A DNA stretch of 64,000 nucleotides from Lathyrus oleraceus (taxonomy: Eukaryota > Streptophyta > Magnoliopsida > Fabales > Fabaceae), in NCBI RefSeq assembly GCF_024323335.1, contig NC_066579.1, positions 130,433,354 to 130,497,353 of the forward strand, read 5' to 3'. Every line of letters starts with the position of its first letter. Position 1 is the first letter of the stretch. The notes beneath the pieces were generated by a model, which worked only from the letters and a program-made list of their open reading frames with translations, did no database searches and was not told the DNA's origin. The translations under genes were made by a program, and so were the position numbers. Of the stretch, positions 1-10,568 are shown piece after piece.

Positions 1-904
1 TCAGGACATATGAAACTGTACTTCTTAATGTTCCTTCGTCCACAATCTATGGTCTGAAAGTATTTGCAAATAAAACCTTAGTTCCTTGAAGTTATTTTTC
101 GTGTGATGAATGTTATGATGTGCATGAATGCATGAATGAAACAATCACAGATAAGAGATCGCACACAAGGAAAACAAATAAAGGTCAAGGGATGAATCAA
201 GTCATTATCAAGATCAATCATCCATTTTCGTGGATTATGGTTTTCACCTTATCAACACCCAAGTTCCATTGATATTGACAAGACTTGATTGGATCAACCA
301 AGAATCAAAGGGTTTGTTGTGAGTCACGAGCATGGAGTCAGGTTAAGAACCATCCCAAAGGAGTATACTAAGGATAAAAACTTGTAGATCATGTTCTAAA
401 AAGTTCCCATAGTCTTAATTCCATCTATCGGATATTATAGGTTAAGATGACTGACTCGTCAACCCATAATATTCTCAAGAGAAACTCGTCTGAGTGTAGT
501 ATCTCGTAACAACTGTTATCAAGTCTACATCTGAACAGTCTCCGCACTACGTCCTAAATAGACCAAGTTGAGTTAAATGTTCTACGGTCCTCATCTTCTC
601 GGACACCAAATCAGACAAAATAATGCCTAACGACAAATAACTTATGTGACATCAATAGCCCCAAAAGGATCTCCACTGACTAGATGGGTCTCAAGCCAAC
701 TTGTTAAGGACTACTCCACACAAGTTGAACATGACTATACCTTCCTCCTATCTTAATTGCACTCAAGTTCGAGTTAGAACTTATCTCACCTCTCAGAGAT
801 CACCAAGCACAACAACCAGATTATATCACACAAACAAATATACAAACATCAAATATACAAATATATACACATAAAGAAGTAGGCTAAACCCACTGAGGAC
901 TATT
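1..904 (-). mobile_element. Element B: 5' leader of an Ogre-like retrotransposon
   Basis: Non-coding leader of a minus-oriented Tat/Ogre-type element whose body continues beyond the left edge. It lies just downstream, on the minus strand, of a PBS (905-921). It shares many blocks with the leaders at 7430-8249 (minus) and 16822-17700 (plus): the 'hexamer-rich' block around 440-560 about a reacting 'tactacactc' motif, and the text at 200-280 corresponding to 7480-7550 and 17580-17650. No ORF of interest is present. Function is inferred: transcript leader with packaging and splicing signals. Confidence 0.75.
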
Positions 905-921
905 CCCTAGCAGAGTCGCCA
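905..921 (-). promoter_or_regulatory. Primer-binding site of element B (tRNA-Arg type)
   Basis: On the minus strand this reads TGGCGACTCTGCTAGGG. The first bases match the complement of a plant tRNA-Arg 3' end (TGGCGACTCCG) with one mismatch, which is the primer reported for Ogre elements. It lies 9 nt inside the LTR end at 931. Confidence 0.75.
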
Positions 922-930
922 CTTAATTTC

Positions 931-3900
931 TGTAGTGTTAATTCATGACCATTAAGTTATGGATAAACTTAACATCAATAAAACCAGAGTCTCCACCGCG
1001 CTTTTATTGTTTCCAAAGGAAAAGGGAAAAGTACGAACAAATCCCAAAGATAAGAAGTTTTCAAATCAAAACTAATAAAATGCCAGAGATTACAGGTAAG
1101 GGGGTTGGTTACACAGAAGGAAGGTGTTAGCACTCAAAGTGTCCTAGGAACTCCTAGGGAGCCCATTTTTATGTGTGTATGTGTTTTGGTATAAAAGATA
1201 TTTGCAATAAATAGAGTGTGGGGAAGAAAAGAATTCATTAATTATATTTTTATGTTTAACAAGACCTTCGGACTTGTGCCTACATACCAACATAAAAATG
1301 AGGGATCAAAACCTCGTAGTTCGTGGTATCAATTTCAAAATGAGTGGATTTCTTTTATTCAAAATTTAAATTATAAAAGAGGCACAAAGACCCAAAAGAG
1401 TTTGAATGAGTGTTAGTTCTTTTTGTCTTTTGAAATTTTAAGTCAATATGGTTAAGTTCATTTACAAATTTGATTAAGAAAAGAGTTTAAAATGAAATGG
1501 CATAAGGCCAAAGTTTCTAATTTGCAATATAGTCTAAGTTTTGAAATCACAAGCAAAGAAGGTTTTTCGAAAGGGGGGGGAGATTTTGAAATTTAAGAAG
1601 TGGGAGAAGATGAAGAGACTAATCCTAAGCATAAAATTAAAAGTTAAGAGTTGAAAAGATCTGACCAATGGGATGCAATCCAACAGACAAGAATGTCATA
1701 TAGAAAATCCACTTTCCCTTTGGACTTTGAATCAAGCAATATCAACAAGTAAATAGAAATATGAAGAGAAATGCATCAAATAAAGATAGCCACATCCAAG
1801 CAAGCAATTTCACAACTGATAGTCTTCTTTGTCTTCTCATGTATCAGATGACATACTCCTTGATTAGCTCAGAATAAGGCATTAGACACAGGTTCAAAGT
1901 AACAGTTACATCCAGACCATGTAGCAGATGAATTCATGTAGATCCCAATACTTGCATCAGATGAAAGCTCAAATCACAATAACTTGGTCTCAAAAAAATT
2001 GGCATTGGCCAAGTCCTTTTGCATAGGGAATGTTGCTTAATTCTAAGTCCAAAAGCTCAGATCAAATCAAATAGTTCACACAAACATTTTTTAGGGTTTT
2101 TGTTGTTTATTAAGTATTTTAAGGTCCTAAGACCACAAACACAAACAAAATATACAAACAAATATATATAATCACAACATATGGCTCAAATGAGCAAAGT
2201 AAAAATGACATAAACATAAACAAGTTAAATGATATGTAAATGACAAATGGAATGGTAAATGAATTGAATTTAAATTGCACAAAGTAAATTACTTGGAAAT
2301 AAAAGCAAGATTAATAAAAGTTAGTCAAATGTTAGTTGATTAGATGTTAGTGGAGTTTGCTTTTCAATTTATTAAGTCATTCTTTGGAGAACACTCAACC
2401 CTCTATTCACAAGCATGGATCCTTGAACCAAGACATCTTCCAAAGGAAGGAAAAAAGACCAAGTTTCCGCACAATACCATGAAAGGGGGGGAGACTTACA
2501 ATCTCACTTACTAGAATGCTATGCCTTTGGGTCAAAATTTAGCTCTTTGTTAAGCAATCGTAATTGGACTTATGTAGAACTCACAACTATCTGAGGTCGG
2601 GCCATAATTTTTTTGGTGTTAATGCATGTTAGAGATATGGAATAATGAACCATACTCTTAAAACATACCACACACAAAAAGAAAAAAGATGAAAGGATGA
2701 ACCTATCTCATCCATAATTGTATTGGTTCATCTAACACAAAGTTATTGATGAACCAATTATCCTTAGGATATTGAGAATTCATTGGTCAATGAAGAGGAT
2801 GTGAGAGAATGGGATTAAAGATGAAGAGGGAGGGGAAATGAGAGAAACACAAATGGGTCATGGGAGGAATTTTATTAAATTAAAATTATTCATTCATTTT
2901 GGGAGATGAAATGTACATTTCATCAATCCCCTAAATCCAATGATTTTAATCCAATAAAAGTCAAATCAACCTTGACCAAGACCCAAACACATAATCAAAC
3001 TTCACAAGTCAATAAAAATGGCTCAACATAATTTCTACACAATTAATCAATTAAAAATCAAATTAAAAATGCATTTAAATTAAATTTAGTTTGGTCAAAA
3101 CCTAAAACCTCTTCAAAACACCAAATAAATGGCCAAGAGATTTATCCTAGGTCAAACAAGGTCAAAGGACCTTATACAAAAAACATCATAATTTTTAAAA
3201 AGTCAGAAGTATTTTTAAACAAATAAAAATATGCACACAAAAAATTACTTCATGAAAAATATCAAAATTAATCCAAAAAATAATTCTAATTCAGAAAATG
3301 AAAGAGGAAAATATTTAAAGTTTTTGGTGAAAGTCCCATATTTTTTTGGATTAAAAATGAAATCAATATAAATTAATCAAAATAAATAGATTAAACACAA
3401 AAATCAAAAAATCCAAAAAAGAAGGGCCATCAGATCTCCCTCATTAATTGAGGTGGCAGATCTGTGGCCAAGCACGCACAATCCAGGATATTCCTTAGTC
3501 AATGCACTATAGGCTTGGTAATCAAATTGGACGCGTCGGATTAAAACATTTCAAACGGATCAGATGGTCTGGATTGATCCAGCGCATCACTGGAGCCCTA
3601 GCTCCGGTCTTCTTCTCCGATGAGAACCACCAGACTGGTCCAACCAAAACCTAATGAAAAATGAAAAGTGAATACACTAATTTGAAGGAAAAATGCTCAG
3701 GAGCACGAATCTGGCCTCAATTTTCTCCAATTCCAAGTATATGAAAATAATCAGGGATTTGAATTTTGAGGATCATGAACTGAGTTGCTTCGATTTGACC
3801 TCAAAGAAACTCAATCTTCTTGCCTACATTGATAGGACTTCAGACAACCAAAAATCAGAAAGAATGGTGAAGAATTGAGGGAGAATAGAAGATAAGAAAA

Positions 3901-4700
3901 TTATGAAAATTCACCTTCAATGGAGCTTCAGATTGGCATGATCTTGATTCCAATTTGTGCTTGGCCTTGCTTCAGATGCTTGTTGGAAGTGTTTAGGATC
4001 AAAAAAAGGTCTGGAATCTTGGAGTTTCAATCTCAAAATAGATGGAGATTTGAAACTCTATTTTCGAAGAAAACCTTCAATATTATCCTTCAATGGTGAG
4101 GGTTTGGGATTGTAGGTTCAAAGCTTGGGCAATGCGGGTGTTCTTTATAGCCAAGGAGATTCATTTCCACACACTTCCAAATTTGGCAAATTTTGAGAAA
4201 TTCCCTTGCATGCTTGCATGGGCATGTGATAGGCCCATCAAGTGATGTAGTCAGGTCCAAAAATGAGTGAGGATCATGCTGAAATCATGTTACAAAGCCA
4301 TGCAATCGTGTATGAAAAGTGGAAGTGGAAATCAACCAAATGGTTCTTCATGTTGCACCCATGCACAAGTCCTTCATCCTTTGGCCAAATGAGATTCTCT
4401 AGGACTTTTTAGAAAGGTGAGATCAACGGGAACAAATTTCATTTTGAACACTTTTTCATTTGAAGCTTGGATCATGATGAACTTTGAGGTGGAAGTTTGG
4501 GAAATCAAACATATTTGAAAATTTTCTAAGTCCCAAGTCAAATGTTCACTTCTTCCACCTTGAATAACTTTTTCCATGGACTTCAAATGGGAAAGGTTCC
4601 TTCATAAAAGTTGTATATCTTTCAAACCTATTCATTTTGGTCACAAATTTGACCTCATTTGGATTTGGGATGAAGGAGTTATGCATTTTAGAAGTTGAGG
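931..4700 (-). mobile_element. Element B LTR (minus, 5'-truncated)
   Basis: The 3' end of this LTR is TGTAGTG on the plus strand at 931, next to the PBS. The other end stops abruptly at 4700, where homology to LTR C (41394 onward, opposite strand) also begins, so the TG start is missing. On the minus strand it contains a TATA box (4143-4150), a hairpin with AGTT loop (1143-1158), a TACGTAGGCA-like block (1277-1286), a long hairpin (3431-3464) and a mutated PBS-core copy (986-994). Short ORFs here are spurious. It is AT-rich and holds no gene. Confidence 0.8.
4143..4150 (-). promoter_or_regulatory. Likely TATA box of LTR B
   Basis: CTATAAAG on the minus strand, at the position equivalent to TATA boxes in LTRs C and D. 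Inferred promoter of element B transcription. Confidence 0.5.
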
Positions 4701-5004
4701 ACCGAGCACACAACCCATTGACCTTTCTAACACAGTCAAGTACATGATCAACGGTTTTTTTCTCTCGGCCTGTAGACTGGCCCCGATCTTGATCTCTTTC
4801 TTGTCGTCTTCGGTACCGATGTTGACGATCTCAATCACCTCCTGATAAGGTGTAATAGCTCGGTCCTCCTGTTTCAACAATCTGGCTAACCCTTCAGGCA
4901 ATTCACAATCTTCCTCAGCCCCTTCTTCGGCTTGATAAATAGGATTGTCGAAGTCATACTTGGCCATAACAGTGTCGTTAGCAGTGAGATCCGAGTGGTC
5001 GGCT
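4701..5004 (-). pseudogene. Element A: pre-RT linker fused to RNase H start
   Basis: Reading leftward from a putative 3' splice site at 5005, the frame gives an acidic linker (FDNPIYQAEEGAEEDCELPE, then ARLLKQED and IVNIGTEDDKKEIKIGASL) typical of the segment between intron and reverse transcriptase in Ogre-type pol. It then jumps, in frame, to PLIMYLTVLERSMGCVLG, the start of the family's RNase H. The whole RT (several hundred residues, YxDD included) is missing. The frame then enters LTR B at 4700. Not functional as an enzyme. Confidence 0.75.
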
Positions 5005-5275
5005 CTGCATGATGGAGGATCATGCTTTACCTTAGAATGAGAGATTTTTTTTTAAAAGAAAGGAAAAACGAAAAAAGAAACATTGCCATTTTTTTTTGTA
5101 AAAAGTAAAAAAACTGAACGAAAGAGAACACAAAATTGTTTGCAAAAGCCGTCCTTTATTGATGATAAAAATAATTGCGAAACGTAACTAAATGGATGGC
5201 CCTACAAATGAGCCATTACACCTTGGGCAAAGTGTAAGACTTTATTATGCATGTAATAAAGGAAAACAATAAAAA
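5005..5275 (-). other. Putative pol intron of element A
   Basis: About 270 non-coding bases between two coding segments in different frames. On the minus strand it is T-rich near its 3' end and finishes at ATGCAG (CAG at 5005-5007), after which the acidic linker opens. Ogre elements are known to carry an intron between protease and RT. The donor site is not clear. A related acceptor (ATTATGCAG) is at 18666-18668 in element G. Confidence 0.5.
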
Positions 5276-5668
5276 TCACTCTTTCAGTAGAGTAACCCGG
5301 ACGGTTTTTTCAGACGACCAATTGTCGAGCTTTTCTCCCGAGACACACGGGCGAATCCAGCTATCTAAGTCACAGTCGCTGTCAGCCTTGTCTTCATCTG
5401 CAGCATTGACGATGTGGGGAGAAACCAAACCCCCGCTGGAGAGAGTACCGGTTTCATTCTTCTGAGATCCCGGAGCATACCCCAATCCAAACTTGTCTTC
5501 TTTGATGACTGGCTCCACAAATTTGCCCCAGCCTTGGGCATTACCAGCTTCAACCACTTCGACAGCATTAATCCCCTGCCCGCCGTGAGCCGGCATCGGG
5601 TTGTGGATAACATTAGGCACCAGAGCAAAATTGATAGCCTGGGCATCTCTCAAATCTTGTACCTTTAA
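5276..5668 (-). pseudogene. Element A: end of gag joined to post-protease linker
   Basis: Same frame as the gag ORF to its right, separated from it only by one TAG codon (5669-5671). It begins LKVQDLRDAQAINF and NVIHNPMPAHGG, the usual gag end of Ogre-type elements. After about 40 residues it becomes GWGKFVEPVIKEDKFGLGY, which in relatives follows the protease. The DTG/DSG protease core is absent, so an in-frame deletion is inferred. It continues through an acidic segment (NAADEDKADSDCDLD) and 'CVSGEKLDNWSSE' to a stop before the putative intron. Confidence 0.7.
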
Positions 5669-7381
5669 CTAGAGAGCCTTGCAATTATCTGTAGTATGGC
5701 CAGGTGCGTTGGAGTGAAAAGCACATCTAGCGTTGACATCATAACCTCTAGGCAAATTATTGGGATCGATTGGTGGGGCCAGAGTTCTCAATGTAACCAG
5801 ATTCATGTCAATCAGCTTGGGAAGTAATACTGAATAAGGCATTGGGATTGGCTCGATGACCCGGTCCGTTTGCCTTGGACGTTGTTGATAGTGTCTCTGC
5901 TGACCCGGATTACCTCCTTGTTGTTGATTGTTGTACCTGGGTTGTTGTTGCGGATGATATTGCGGTTGAGGAACAGGTGTTGGAATAGTGACTGCGGCCA
6001 CTTGATCTTGATAGTAATTATGGCGTCCTCTACCCCTGCCTTTGCCGGCATAAACAACGCTTGTCTCGCCTTCTTTTCTTCGCTGACCGTTACCAGCAAA
6101 CGGTCTCTTGGGACCTGGTGAGTTGGAAGCACTATTGTCTTGAATTCGGCCCATCTTCAATAGACTCTCGATTCTTTCTCCAGCAATTACTATCTTTGCA
6201 AAGCTGATTGAAGGGCAAGCAACCAATCTCTCAATATAATTGCCTTGAAGAGTGTTCATGAACATGTCCGCCATCTCCCTTTCAGACATAGGGGGTTGGA
6301 CGGACGCAACAATCTGTCTCCAACGCTGAGCATACTCTCTAAAGGTTTCCTTGGCAGTCTGAGACATACCTTGCAACAAGGTCCGATTTGGAGCCATGTC
6401 CAAGTTGTATTGATATTGCTTGACGAAAGCCTCTGCCAAGTCTTTCCAGCTCTTGATGGTAGTACGAGACAAATGAGAATACCATTCACGAGAAGCTCCA
6501 GTTAGACTGTCTTCAAAATAGTACATCCACAACTTTTCATCTTCCGTGTGAGCTCCCAACCTTCCCAGATAAGATTGGAGATGAGTGCGTAGGCAAGAAG
6601 CCCCGTTGTATTTCTCAAAAGTAGGGGGTTTGAACTTGTGAGAAATCCTTACTCCCTGAACCAGACCAAGATTTGTGACATCAAAGCCTAAGGAATTTTG
6701 AGACTCCAAAGATTTGAGCTTCTCAGCAAGCTCATCCATACGGCGAGTGGTCTCGAGGGCTTCGTCGTGCAAAGAAAATTGATCATACTGACAATCTTCA
6801 ATAACGGGGTGCCCGTTAATCCGAATTCCTTGATTCACATTGTATCTTCCACCAATACCATTCCCAACATTCCCTGTGTTGCCAACATTACCCGGGTTTC
6901 CATCAGCATTTGCGTTACCCGCGTTACCAGTGTTCACAGGGTTATCAGCGTCCCCAGGGTTACCAGGGTTTCCCTCAGCATTTGGTATCTCCAAATCTGG
7001 ATTGGGCCTCGGTTGCTCAACCAATTCCCTCAGCTTTTCTTGGCCTGCTGCCATACCATTCAACAATGTCATGAACTGATCCATCCTTTCACGCATATCA
7101 GCCAGCTCTTTCTGTACTTGGTCCGTTGCTAGTCGTGGACGGTTTTCCTTTGTCGGGTATCTGTGAACTTGCTTGGGACCAATAACTGCCTGATACAGGG
7201 AACAAACATTAGACACTGCGGTGACACCTGCAAAACAGACAAGGGTTAATATGCATGGTATGCGATGCACTGCTTGTTCAGTTTTAAGGCACCCCCGTTT
7301 TGAAAGGGAATACCCTGCAAATGAATAAGCATGAGATGTTGGATGCAAATATGCAGATGATGTTATGCAATGCAAAGGCAT
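5669..7381 (-). CDS. gag: Gag polyprotein of Ogre-like element A
   Basis: 570 codons. Residues about 255-405 are a retrotransposon gag core (EKLWMYYFEDSLTGASREWY, SWKDLAEAFVKQYQYN, REYAQRWRQIVASVQPP, EREMADMFMNTLQ), which would assemble the cytoplasmic virus-like particle. Residues 134-178 are an unusual Gly/Asn-rich repeat. Residues 415-505 are basic and Gln-rich. The C-terminus has a C-x2-H-x5-H-x4-C knuckle (553-567) expected to bind RNA. The ORF's first 51 codons are probably leader or intron: a good 3' splice site (TGTTTTGCAG) lies at 7228-7230, and the first Met after it is residue 96. The frame is open apart from the terminal TAG, which sits where relatives have a Lys codon; it may be a nonsense mutation or a read-through stop. 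Alternative: a dead copy with a long open frame by chance of youth. Confidence 0.85.
   Translation of the reverse strand: MPLHCITSSAYLHPTSHAYSFAGYSLSKRGCLKTEQAVHRIPCILTLVCFAGVTAVSNVCSLYQAVIGPKQVHRYPTKENRPRLATDQVQKELADMRERMDQFMTLLNGMAAGQEKLRELVEQPRPNPDLEIPNAEGNPGNPGDADNPVNTGNAGNANADGNPGNVGNTGNVGNGIGGRYNVNQGIRINGHPVIEDCQYDQFSLHDEALETTRRMDELAEKLKSLESQNSLGFDVTNLGLVQGVRISHKFKPPTFEKYNGASCLRTHLQSYLGRLGAHTEDEKLWMYYFEDSLTGASREWYSHLSRTTIKSWKDLAEAFVKQYQYNLDMAPNRTLLQGMSQTAKETFREYAQRWRQIVASVQPPMSEREMADMFMNTLQGNYIERLVACPSISFAKIVIAGERIESLLKMGRIQDNSASNSPGPKRPFAGNGQRRKEGETSVVYAGKGRGRGRHNYYQDQVAAVTIPTPVPQPQYHPQQQPRYNNQQQGGNPGQQRHYQQRPRQTDRVIEPIPMPYSVLLPKLIDMNLVTLRTLAPPIDPNNLPRGYDVNARCAFHSNAPGHTTDNCKAL
7228..7230 (-). 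other. Putative 3' splice site upstream of gag (element A)
   Basis: Minus strand CTTGTCTGTTTTGCAG followed by GTGTCACC: pyrimidine-rich tract and CAG. In G the equivalent place (about 17982) reads CATAAGCAG followed by GTGTTTTG. Inferred leader intron; donor not identified. Confidence 0.35.
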
Positions 7382-8249
7382 GTCAATCAGAATTGATGGA
7401 TCCGCTTGAACATCTGTCAGGTTGCACTATCTGGAGAGAAATTAAGAGCACACCAAACAAAGGTCATGGGATGGATCATGTTATCCTTAATATCAACCAC
7501 CCATTTTGGTGGATTATGGTTTACACCTTATCAACACCCGAGTTTCATTGATATTAAGGATACCTGATTGGATTAACCATGAATCAAGGGTTTGTTGCAA
7601 GTCACGAGCATGGAGTTTAGGTTAAGAACCACCCAAAAGGAGTGTACTAAGGTTTAAACCTGCCAAACATGTTCTACAAAAGGTTCCCATAGTCATAATC
7701 CCATATTTCGGATATTATCAGAGGAACGACTACTCGTATTCCAACAATATTCTCAAGAGAGACTCTTATGAGTGTAGTATCGCGTAACAATCGTATCAAA
7801 TCTCACACTTGAACGACTTTCGCACTACGTCCTACGAATAGGCCAAGATGGGTTTGGTAAACTTAGGTCCTCGGCTTCTTAGGTCTATATTGGAACAAGT
7901 AATGTCTAACCACAACTTACTTATGTGACATTATTGATCTCAACATGACCTCCACCAAGTGAATGGGCTTTCAAGTCAACTCGCTAAGGAATACTCCACA
8001 CAAGTTGACAGGACTATGCCATTCTCCTATCCTAAGTGCACTCGAGCTCGGGTATAGAACTCATCTCACAAAGATCACCAAGCAGCCAGCCAACAGAAAC
8101 AACAACGATATATACACAATGCAATAAGGTAAAGCGGGTAAATAAATAACTGTACAAAAGCATGAACACCCAATAAACAAACAAACTACAAAAGCTAGGA
8201 GGGACTCGCTTAGGGCAGATGGACCAGCAAGAGGTCAACTTCTTTCAAT
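7382..8249 (-). mobile_element. Element A 5' leader
   Basis: Non-coding leader between PBS and gag on the minus strand. It shares long blocks with the leaders of B (1-904) and G (16822-17700), although the three LTRs differ greatly in length and sequence. No ORF supported. Confidence 0.7.
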
Positions 8250-8266
8250 CCCCAGCAGAGTCGCCA
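8250..8266 (-). promoter_or_regulatory. Primer-binding site of element A (tRNA-Arg type)
   Basis: Minus strand TGGCGACTCTGCTGGGG, 2 nt inside the LTR end (8269). Matches the complement of a tRNA-Arg 3' end over the first bases with one mismatch. Confidence 0.8.
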
Positions 8267-9744
8267 GCTGTCGCAACCTAAAAAATACAGTGCGAATAAA
8301 AAAAAACAATCGGCGAAAGAAAAAGACAGAAGAGTCGCCACCGTGCGTTATTTATCCCAAGGGAGGGAAAGGAAACGCTCGAAGTAAACCTGAAAAAAGG
8401 AAAGGACAAGACGGGGTCTCGCAACCAAATCTTGGGTTCGGGAGTCGGTTATGCGAAGGGAAGATATTAGCACCCCTACGCATCCGTAGTACTCTACGGG
8501 ATCCACTTTTGTGTTTTTTGTCTAAAGAGTGTGGGTTTATCTTGTGCTGTTTGCCAAAAAAAAAGGGTTAAATGAAAATGACTCGCGCGGATGTCGCATC
8601 CACTGCATACGTATCTCATCTAAATATGAGAATCAGAGTCTTCGTAGCTCGGTTGACCTATGGGTTGGGGGATGTGTGCTCGCTAAGACATCGCGTCTTA
8701 TGCCTACGTATCTCATCTGGCCTGAGAATCAGAGCAAAACGTAGTTCGGCTAACTACGGGGTTATGGATTGGGTTTTGGAAGAACGACGTCACTACGCAA
8801 TCTACCGGATGCTCGACCTTTGGAGACTTACTCGCCTGTAGTAGAAGGAGTTAACGTGTTGCTTTGGGTTTTAGGGTTTGGGATGCTCGAGGGCAAAAAG
8901 GCAGTCCTTGATGAAGGAACCGCGCTACCTGCAGGGATATGAATACAAAACACAAAACATGTATCTCAAAGTAAAATGCCACCAAGGGGCTCAAACGTTA
9001 CCTCCTATCGAGGTCTTCCAGCTAGGAAAGCAGTAAAATGTGGGAAAAATGTAAAAGTACCACGCGGATAAAGATCCGAAGTAACAACAATTAGAGGAAT
9101 GGGAAACCCTGAGATCCTTCCAAGCTAATGCCATCAAAGAAAAGTGAGTCAGTACGGGTAATCGGAATGAACCTCCAGGGGTTATCCCACAAATAAAGTG
9201 GGAAACCACGCAAGTTATCCCTGCAAAAGTCATGTGAGCCCTCACAAAAACTCAACAAAAGGGTTAGTGAAACACCATAAGCATTTTTTTCATGGATAAC
9301 AGTATGGTTTCAGAAAAACTCAAACCCTGTGGCATACACTCAAAAATTAAACGGTTAAACATTCAAGGCATTGTTTATACATTCATATACATATTAAAGC
9401 CATGGGCGAAAAACCTAATGAAATTCATCCATCATACCTCATACATTCAGAGTATTCAACTTCAAAGCAAAAGGTAATGGGAATAAAGGCAAACCTGATT
9501 GGAGAGCTTGATTGAAATTGAGTTGCACCCGTGAGGTTTACAAAACAATCTTCAGGGTTTATGTGAGGCAGAGGTGATTCTGTGTAGTTGAGTTCCCTTC
9601 GGGGTTTGGAGGCTGCTCTGAACTCCGTTAGGTCTTCTCTCACTATCTTTTTCCTCAGGGTTTTGTTCCAAGGAAACCTCAGAGTATTTTGCTTCTCTTC
9701 CTTCTTCTCCTCTTTTGTTTTGTGTTCTCTCAAGTGAAGTCTTG

Positions 9745-9754
9745 GTATTTATAG
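9745..9754 (-). promoter_or_regulatory. TATA box of LTR A
   Basis: CTATAAATAC on the minus strand, about 245 bp inside the LTR start. Transcription would begin around 9715-9720 (inferred). Confidence 0.55.
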
Positions 9755-9828
9755 ACTGAATTCCATGGTTTTGTGGGCTCAAATGAGAGAGACCCAAGTC
9801 CAAATTTTTTTTATTATATTTTATTTAT

Positions 9829-9873
9829 TTAATTATTTAATTAATTAATTAATTAATTAATTAATTAATTAAA
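9829..9873. repeat. TTAA microsatellite in LTR A
   Basis: About nine tandem TTAA units, flanked on both sides by T-rich and TTA-rich sequence (9804-9920). Confidence 0.9.
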
Positions 9874-9997
9874 TTTTTTTTATTATTATTATTTATTTAT
9901 TTTTTCGTTTTTTTTTTTTTCTGATTGACATGATGAAATGCAATATGAAATGCTAAATGAATGCATGAATGAGGAGGGCAAATTTTGGGGTGTTACA

Positions 9998-10568
9998 AGT
10001 GGTTGCTCAAGACATATGACTGGTATGGAGAATTTATTGGTGGATCTACAACCTCACACTACCAGTTATGTGACCTTTGGTGATGGTGCTAAAGGAAAAA
10101 TCAACGGTGTTGGTAAGCTGGACAGCTCTGGAGTTCCAGAACTGAATAATGTGTTGTTAGTAAAAGGACTAACTGCTAATCTCATCAGCATAAGCCAGCT
10201 GTGTGATCAAGGTTTCTATGTGTTGTGACTAATGGAGATAATCAGGCGGTTATGAGAGGATCCAGGTCCAAAGATAACTGCTATCTATGGGAACCTAACG
10301 TCTCAAACTACTCCTCAATTTGCCCCTCAGCCAAGGAAGAACAGGAGGTGAAGCTGTGGCATAAACGTCTTGGTCATCTTCATTTAAGGGGAATCAAAAA
10401 GATCATATCCAAGGAAGCAGTTAGAGGAATTCCAATGTTGCTTATTGATGAAGGCAGAGTCTGTGGAGAATGCCAGGTTGGCAAGCAAACCAAGATGTCA
10501 CATTCTAAGCTGGGACATCCTACAACATTCAAAACTATGGAACTGTTGCACATGGACTTAATGGGACC
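9998..10568 (+). pseudogene. pol: Copia element I: protease end, GAG-pre-integrase and integrase start
   Basis: Left fragment of a Ty1/copia pol, truncated on both sides by other elements. It opens SGCSRHMTG, the residues just after the catalytic Asp of the copia protease, then NLISISQLCDQGF. A stop/frameshift lies at about 10225. The next frame carries NGDNQAVMRGSRSKDNCYLW and the zinc-binding pre-integrase pattern WHKRLGHLHLRG...CGECQVGKQ, then MELLHMDLMGP, the integrase core start with its first catalytic Asp. The frame is broken at GGACC by element G. The family is consistent with SIRE/Maximus, judged by the PPT and LTR at 32317 onward. The partner half begins at 30275. Confidence 0.85.

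Larger units (their letters stand above)
4701..9997 (-). mobile_element. Element A: non-autonomous Tat/Ogre-type retrotransposon, 5' part
   Basis: Minus-oriented element. In its own direction: LTR (9997-8269), PBS (8266-8250), leader, gag (7381-5669), a linker continuing in frame after one TAG, a probable intron, and a pre-RT linker fused to the first residues of RNase H, where it is cut by element B. Protease and reverse transcriptase are absent: gag-end residues run directly into the post-protease linker, and the linker 'IKIGASLQAERKK' runs into 'PLIMYLTVLERSMGCVLG', the family's RNase H start. The 3' half and second LTR are not in the window. Confidence 0.8.
8269..9997 (-). mobile_element. 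Element A 5' LTR (1729 bp)
   Basis: On the minus strand it starts TGTAACACCCC and ends GGTTGCGACA, so it has TG...CA ends and abuts the PBS. A TATA box lies at 9745-9754, which makes U3 only about 280 bp and R-U5 about 1.45 kb. The hairpin with AGTA loop is at 8484-8499; TACGTA motifs are at 8701-8710 and 8603-8612; the PBS-core copy is at 8331-8340. A TTAA microsatellite sits in U3. Its right end falls exactly in the protease active-site region of copia I (SGCSRHMTG follows). Confidence 0.85.
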
